64,000 nt of DNA from Planococcus glaciei. GTDB taxonomy: Bacteria; Bacillota; Bacilli; Bacillales_A; Planococcaceae. Below the pieces are notes generated by a model. The model was given only the letters and a program-made list of their open reading frames with translations. It was not told where the DNA came from and did no database searches. The stretch is taken from positions 103,256 to 167,255 of the forward strand of contig NZ_FNDC01000009.1 in NCBI RefSeq assembly GCF_900099655.1. Direction: 5' to 3'. The position numbers were made by a program, and so were the translations under genes. Shown here in pieces: positions 62,146 to 64,000 of this stretch (within the stretch, counting starts at the first letter, position 1; every line of letters starts with the position of its first letter).

Positions 62146-62265
62146 CTTTAACGGGCAGTAGGCCCCGCTTTCCTAAGCGGCGGGTCACTGCCCGTTAAAG
62201 TCCGATTGGTTCAACTAACAATCAGTGGAAATAAAGAACCTCCCACTGATTGAGTTTCACTTTAT
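62146..62265. repeat. Double-hairpin element A (IS200/IS605-end-like)
   Basis: A perfect 14-bp stem (CTTTAACGGGCAGT 62146-62159 with 62187-62200) with an inner CCCGCTT/AAGCGGCGGG hairpin. The core AAGTCCGATTGGTTCAA follows, then a second stem (AATCAGTGG 62220-62228 with CCACTGATT 62243-62251) and an ending CTTTATG. No ORF. It fills the gap before the ywiB-argS operon. Likeness to subterminal hairpins of IS200/IS605 elements is from memory and not verified. Confidence 0.6.
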
Positions 62266-62344
62266 GTAATAGCCTTTCCATTATAGCCCGATTTGATGTT
62301 CTATTTCAATCACGTTTGCCCTTCAGTTTTTAGGCCATGAAATA

Positions 62345-62371
62345 AAAAACCACTCGGGTGAGTGGTTTTTC
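62345..62371. terminator. Terminator of the HmoB-like gene
   Basis: AAAAACCACTC pairs with GAGTGGTTTTT around a GGGT loop. It has A- and T-runs on both sides and lies about 30 bp past the stop. Confidence 0.88.
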
Positions 62372-62402
62372 AAACGCTGCTTCTCCGATCGGCTGCTGCG
62401 GA

Positions 62403-62900
62403 TCATCGAATATAGGTTTTGACAAATGAAGGGCGCGGGAAAATGTTCGGCTTTTTGTCGATGCCTTCTGAAGTGCCGCGTTTTGCATGCGCATGGTTAT
62501 AAGCTTGGGACTCTTGCCAATCGGTAAACGATTTTTCGTCTTTCCATAGGGTCAGGATGATGTACGTATCCGAATTGACGGGGCGCAAGACGCGGATGGC
62601 TGCGAAGCCCGGCTCTTTTTCCACCATGCCAGCCCGGTTTTGGAAGCGCGACTCAAACAGCTCACGTCCTTCTTCCGTCACCGGAATGTTGTTGAATACT
62701 GCGTAAAAGCCGTCGTTGATGTCGCCGACTGCGTTCAATACTTGGTAGGCTTCAAATCCTTGCGGAGCCGCTCCGCCTTCGGATTCAAAAAGCACGGTCG
62801 ATTCTTCGCCGTCCACCAAATAAATCAGCCGCGCATTTGGCGTCGCTGCGAGAAGCGCTACCCCTTGGTCGCGCTGGCCTGTCCATTTATACAATTCCAT
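62403..62900 (-). CDS. hmoB: HmoB-like heme-degrading monooxygenase / ABM-domain protein, 165 aa
   Basis: Start ATG 62900 has AGAGGTG six bases upstream. Length and arrangement match B. subtilis HmoB: an N-terminal half with YKWTGQRDQGVALLAATPNARLIYLVDGEE, and a C-terminal antibiotic-biosynthesis-monooxygenase fold with FYAVFNNIPVTEEGRELFESRFQNRAGMVEKEPGF, YIILTLWKDEKSFTDWQES and a conserved HAH. The Asn-Trp-His set for heme is in place. Heme cleavage for iron release is probable. No iron-uptake genes are adjacent. Confidence 0.85.
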   Translation of the reverse strand: MELYKWTGQRDQGVALLAATPNARLIYLVDGEESTVLFESEGGAAPQGFEAYQVLNAVGDINDGFYAVFNNIPVTEEGRELFESRFQNRAGMVEKEPGFAAIRVLRPVNSDTYIILTLWKDEKSFTDWQESQAYNHAHAKRGTSEGIDKKPNIFPRPSFVKTYIR

Positions 62901-62990
62901 TGTCAGCACCTCTTCCAGATTAATAGTCTTTTTTATCTTACCGTTTTTCAATGAAAGATTCTATTTTGGGAGGTTTGTGTCAGCTTTTTG

Positions 62991-63112
62991 TTGACTTACG
63001 AGTAGCCAGAGCGGTTTTACGAGCGAGCAAGCCGGTTTTACGAGCGACTTTCTTATTCTAATGAGCAACTTTCAGGATTTTACGAGCAACTAGAACTCTT
63101 TTATGATCAACT
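62991..63112 (+). repeat. 21-nt phased degenerate repeat array (six units)
   Basis: ACGAG or its variant occurs at 62998, 63019, 63040, 63061, 63082 and 63103, an exact 21-nt period. Cores: TTACGAGTAGC, TTTTACGAGCGAGC, TTTTACGAGCGACT, TCTAATGAGCAACT, TTTTACGAGCAACT, TTTTATGATCAACT. It lies between the hmoB promoter side and the insertion sequence. Confidence 0.85.
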
Positions 63113-63126
63113 AAGCTTTTTCACAG

Positions 63127-63153
63127 AAAAAAACCGGCCTCGAAAATTCGAGG
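63127..63153 (-). terminator. Minus-strand terminator left of the insertion sequence
   Basis: GGCCTCGAAA and TTTCGAGGCC (63134-63153) form a perfect hairpin, and the minus strand then reads GGTTTTTTT. No minus-strand gene lies directly upstream in the window, so it may have ended a gene now separated from it by the insertion. Confidence 0.7.
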
Positions 63154-63171
63154 CCACTGAAAAACCCTATG

Positions 63172-63214
63172 AAAAAGCACTGAATCTCTGATTTTAGAGT
63201 TTCAGTGCTTTTTG
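63172..63214. terminator. Strong hairpin preceding the transposase gene
   Basis: AAAAAGCACTGAA pairs with TTCAGTGCTTTTT, with inner CTCT/AGAG, and T-runs on both strands. It sits about 40 bp before the transposase start and would stop outside transcription entering the element, as is common at IS ends. It may lie inside the element's left end. Confidence 0.75.
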
Positions 63215-63249
63215 TTATATACTGGTGCTAAATTCAAGGAGGGATAATC

Positions 63250-64000
63250 ATGATGCCAGACAGACCATCCATGAAACCGAGTCCTTATGCAGCCTTGTAC
63301 GATATCGTCATCCCCAAAGACCACATTTTTCGTCGCATCAATGAGTTGGTCGATTTCTCCTTCGTGACAGAAGAACTGACGGAGAAGTACTGTCCTGACA
63401 ATGGCCGGATGGCCATTCATCCCATTCGCATGTTCAAATACCTGCTGCTGAAAAGTATGAATCCCTTATCAGATGTGGATTTGGTCGAGCGCTCCAAGTA
63501 TGACCTCTCCTATAAGTTTTTCCTGGATATGGCTCCGGAAGAAGCCGTGATCGACCCGAGTTCGTTAACCAAATTTCGGAAGCTTCGCCTCCAAGATCAA
63601 AATCTCTTAGACCTCCTCATTGAAAAGACCATTGCCATTGCGATGGACCTGGATCTTATTGAAACAGGAACCATCATCGTCGATGCCACCCATACCCAAT
63701 CCCGCTACAACTTGAAAAAACCGCAAGAGATCCTGCAGGATCAGTCCCGCAAATTGCGGAAAACCATTTATTCAGTAAACGAGTCGATGAAAGAACAGTT
63801 TCCGAAGAAGAATACAAAAGATGACCTCGAAGCAGAACTCAAGTATTGCAAGGAATTGATTGCTACGATTGAACAGGTTCCAGGCCTGTCGGCCCATCCG
63901 AAAATTGGAGAATCGCTTCGCCTGCTGGAAGAAACAGTAGCGGATGACATCGAACAGGTACGCTGTTCTTCGGATGCAGATGCCCGAACCGGGCATAAAA
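63250..64000 (+). CDS. IS1182-family transposase, 3' truncated by window edge
   Basis: Start ATG 63250 with AAGGAGGGA five bases upstream. 250 residues are visible. N-terminal DUF772-type region: SPYAALYDIVIPKDHIFRRINELVDFSFV, GRMAIHPIRMFKYLLLKSMNPLSDVDLVERSKYDLSYKFFLDM and PSSLTKFRKLRL. The first catalytic Asp is in IIVDATHTQSRYN near residue 158. The sequence then enters the helical insertion before the second catalytic Asp (CSSDADARTGHK at the window end). The visible frame is intact, so the element may be active. The left boundary is probably between 63154 and 63215. Confidence 0.92.
   Translation, partial: MMPDRPSMKPSPYAALYDIVIPKDHIFRRINELVDFSFVTEELTEKYCPDNGRMAIHPIRMFKYLLLKSMNPLSDVDLVERSKYDLSYKFFLDMAPEEAVIDPSSLTKFRKLRLQDQNLLDLLIEKTIAIAMDLDLIETGTIIVDATHTQSRYNLKKPQEILQDQSRKLRKTIYSVNESMKEQFPKKNTKDDLEAELKYCKELIATIEQVPGLSAHPKIGESLRLLEETVADDIEQVRCSSDADARTGHK

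Overview
The window is a Gram-positive (Firmicutes) chromosome segment of moderate GC. Its gene order follows Bacillus subtilis closely: ywpF-ssbB-fabZ, mbl-murA, the atp operon, upp-glyA-ywlG-rpiB-ywlE-tsaC-prmC-prfA-tdk-rpmE-rho-glpX-murZ-tal-fba-spo0F-ywjG-pyrG-rpoE, then fadF and argS-ywiB. The sporulation genes that sit in these neighbourhoods in Bacillus (spoIID, spoIIQ and spoIIID between murA and mbl; spoIIR beside prmC) are absent. Together with the acyl-CoA and IcmF genes this suggests a non-sporulating Planococcaceae/Caryophanaceae member such as Planococcus. The genus is an inference. Almost all genes are on the minus strand. No tRNA, rRNA or CRISPR array was seen.

Layout. 0-4.4 kb: SNF2 helicase (cut by the window edge), a small coiled-coil protein, a tip-less SSB, YwpF, FabZ and an EpuA-like protein. 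4.4-8 kb: mbl, murA and a DUF1146 gene. 8-15.8 kb: the complete F1Fo ATP synthase operon, with two repeat clusters inserted. 16-36.8 kb: the conserved housekeeping run from wecB through rpoE, including a LOV-GAF-GGDEF-EAL protein with two degenerate sites, a DnaA-box cluster at tsaC, and a pyrG leader with all the parts of the CTP-sensing attenuator. 37.5-48.6 kb: an acyl-CoA degradation cluster (icmF, tetR, two acyl-CoA dehydrogenases, hbd, thl, fadF). 48.9-60 kb: a 13-gene cobamide uptake and salvage operon behind a cobalamin riboswitch. 60-64 kb: argS, ywiB, an HmoB-like gene and the start of an IS1182-type element.

Functional links. The B12 operon imports corrinoids (BtuFC plus a BtuD-CbiZ fusion), remodels them (CbiZ, CbiP/CobQ, CobD, CbiB, CobU), builds the lower ligand from salvaged alpha-ribazole (CblT, CblS), joins and trims it (CobS, CobC) and adenosylates it (PduO). 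IcmF, encoded about 8 kb away, needs that adenosylcobalamin. FadF and the two dehydrogenases belong to the same fatty/branched-chain acyl oxidation module. Its regulation is visible as a FadR-like operator inside the fadF promoter and a cre box in front of thl.

The least explained material lies between genes: (1) four arrays of 20-21-nt phased degenerate repeats that appear to share one core; (2) a palindromic repeat family that starts within about 3 nt of stop codons, between gene and terminator; (3) a second module with a conserved head and hairpins whose arms vary but still pair; (4) three IS200/IS605-end-like double hairpins.
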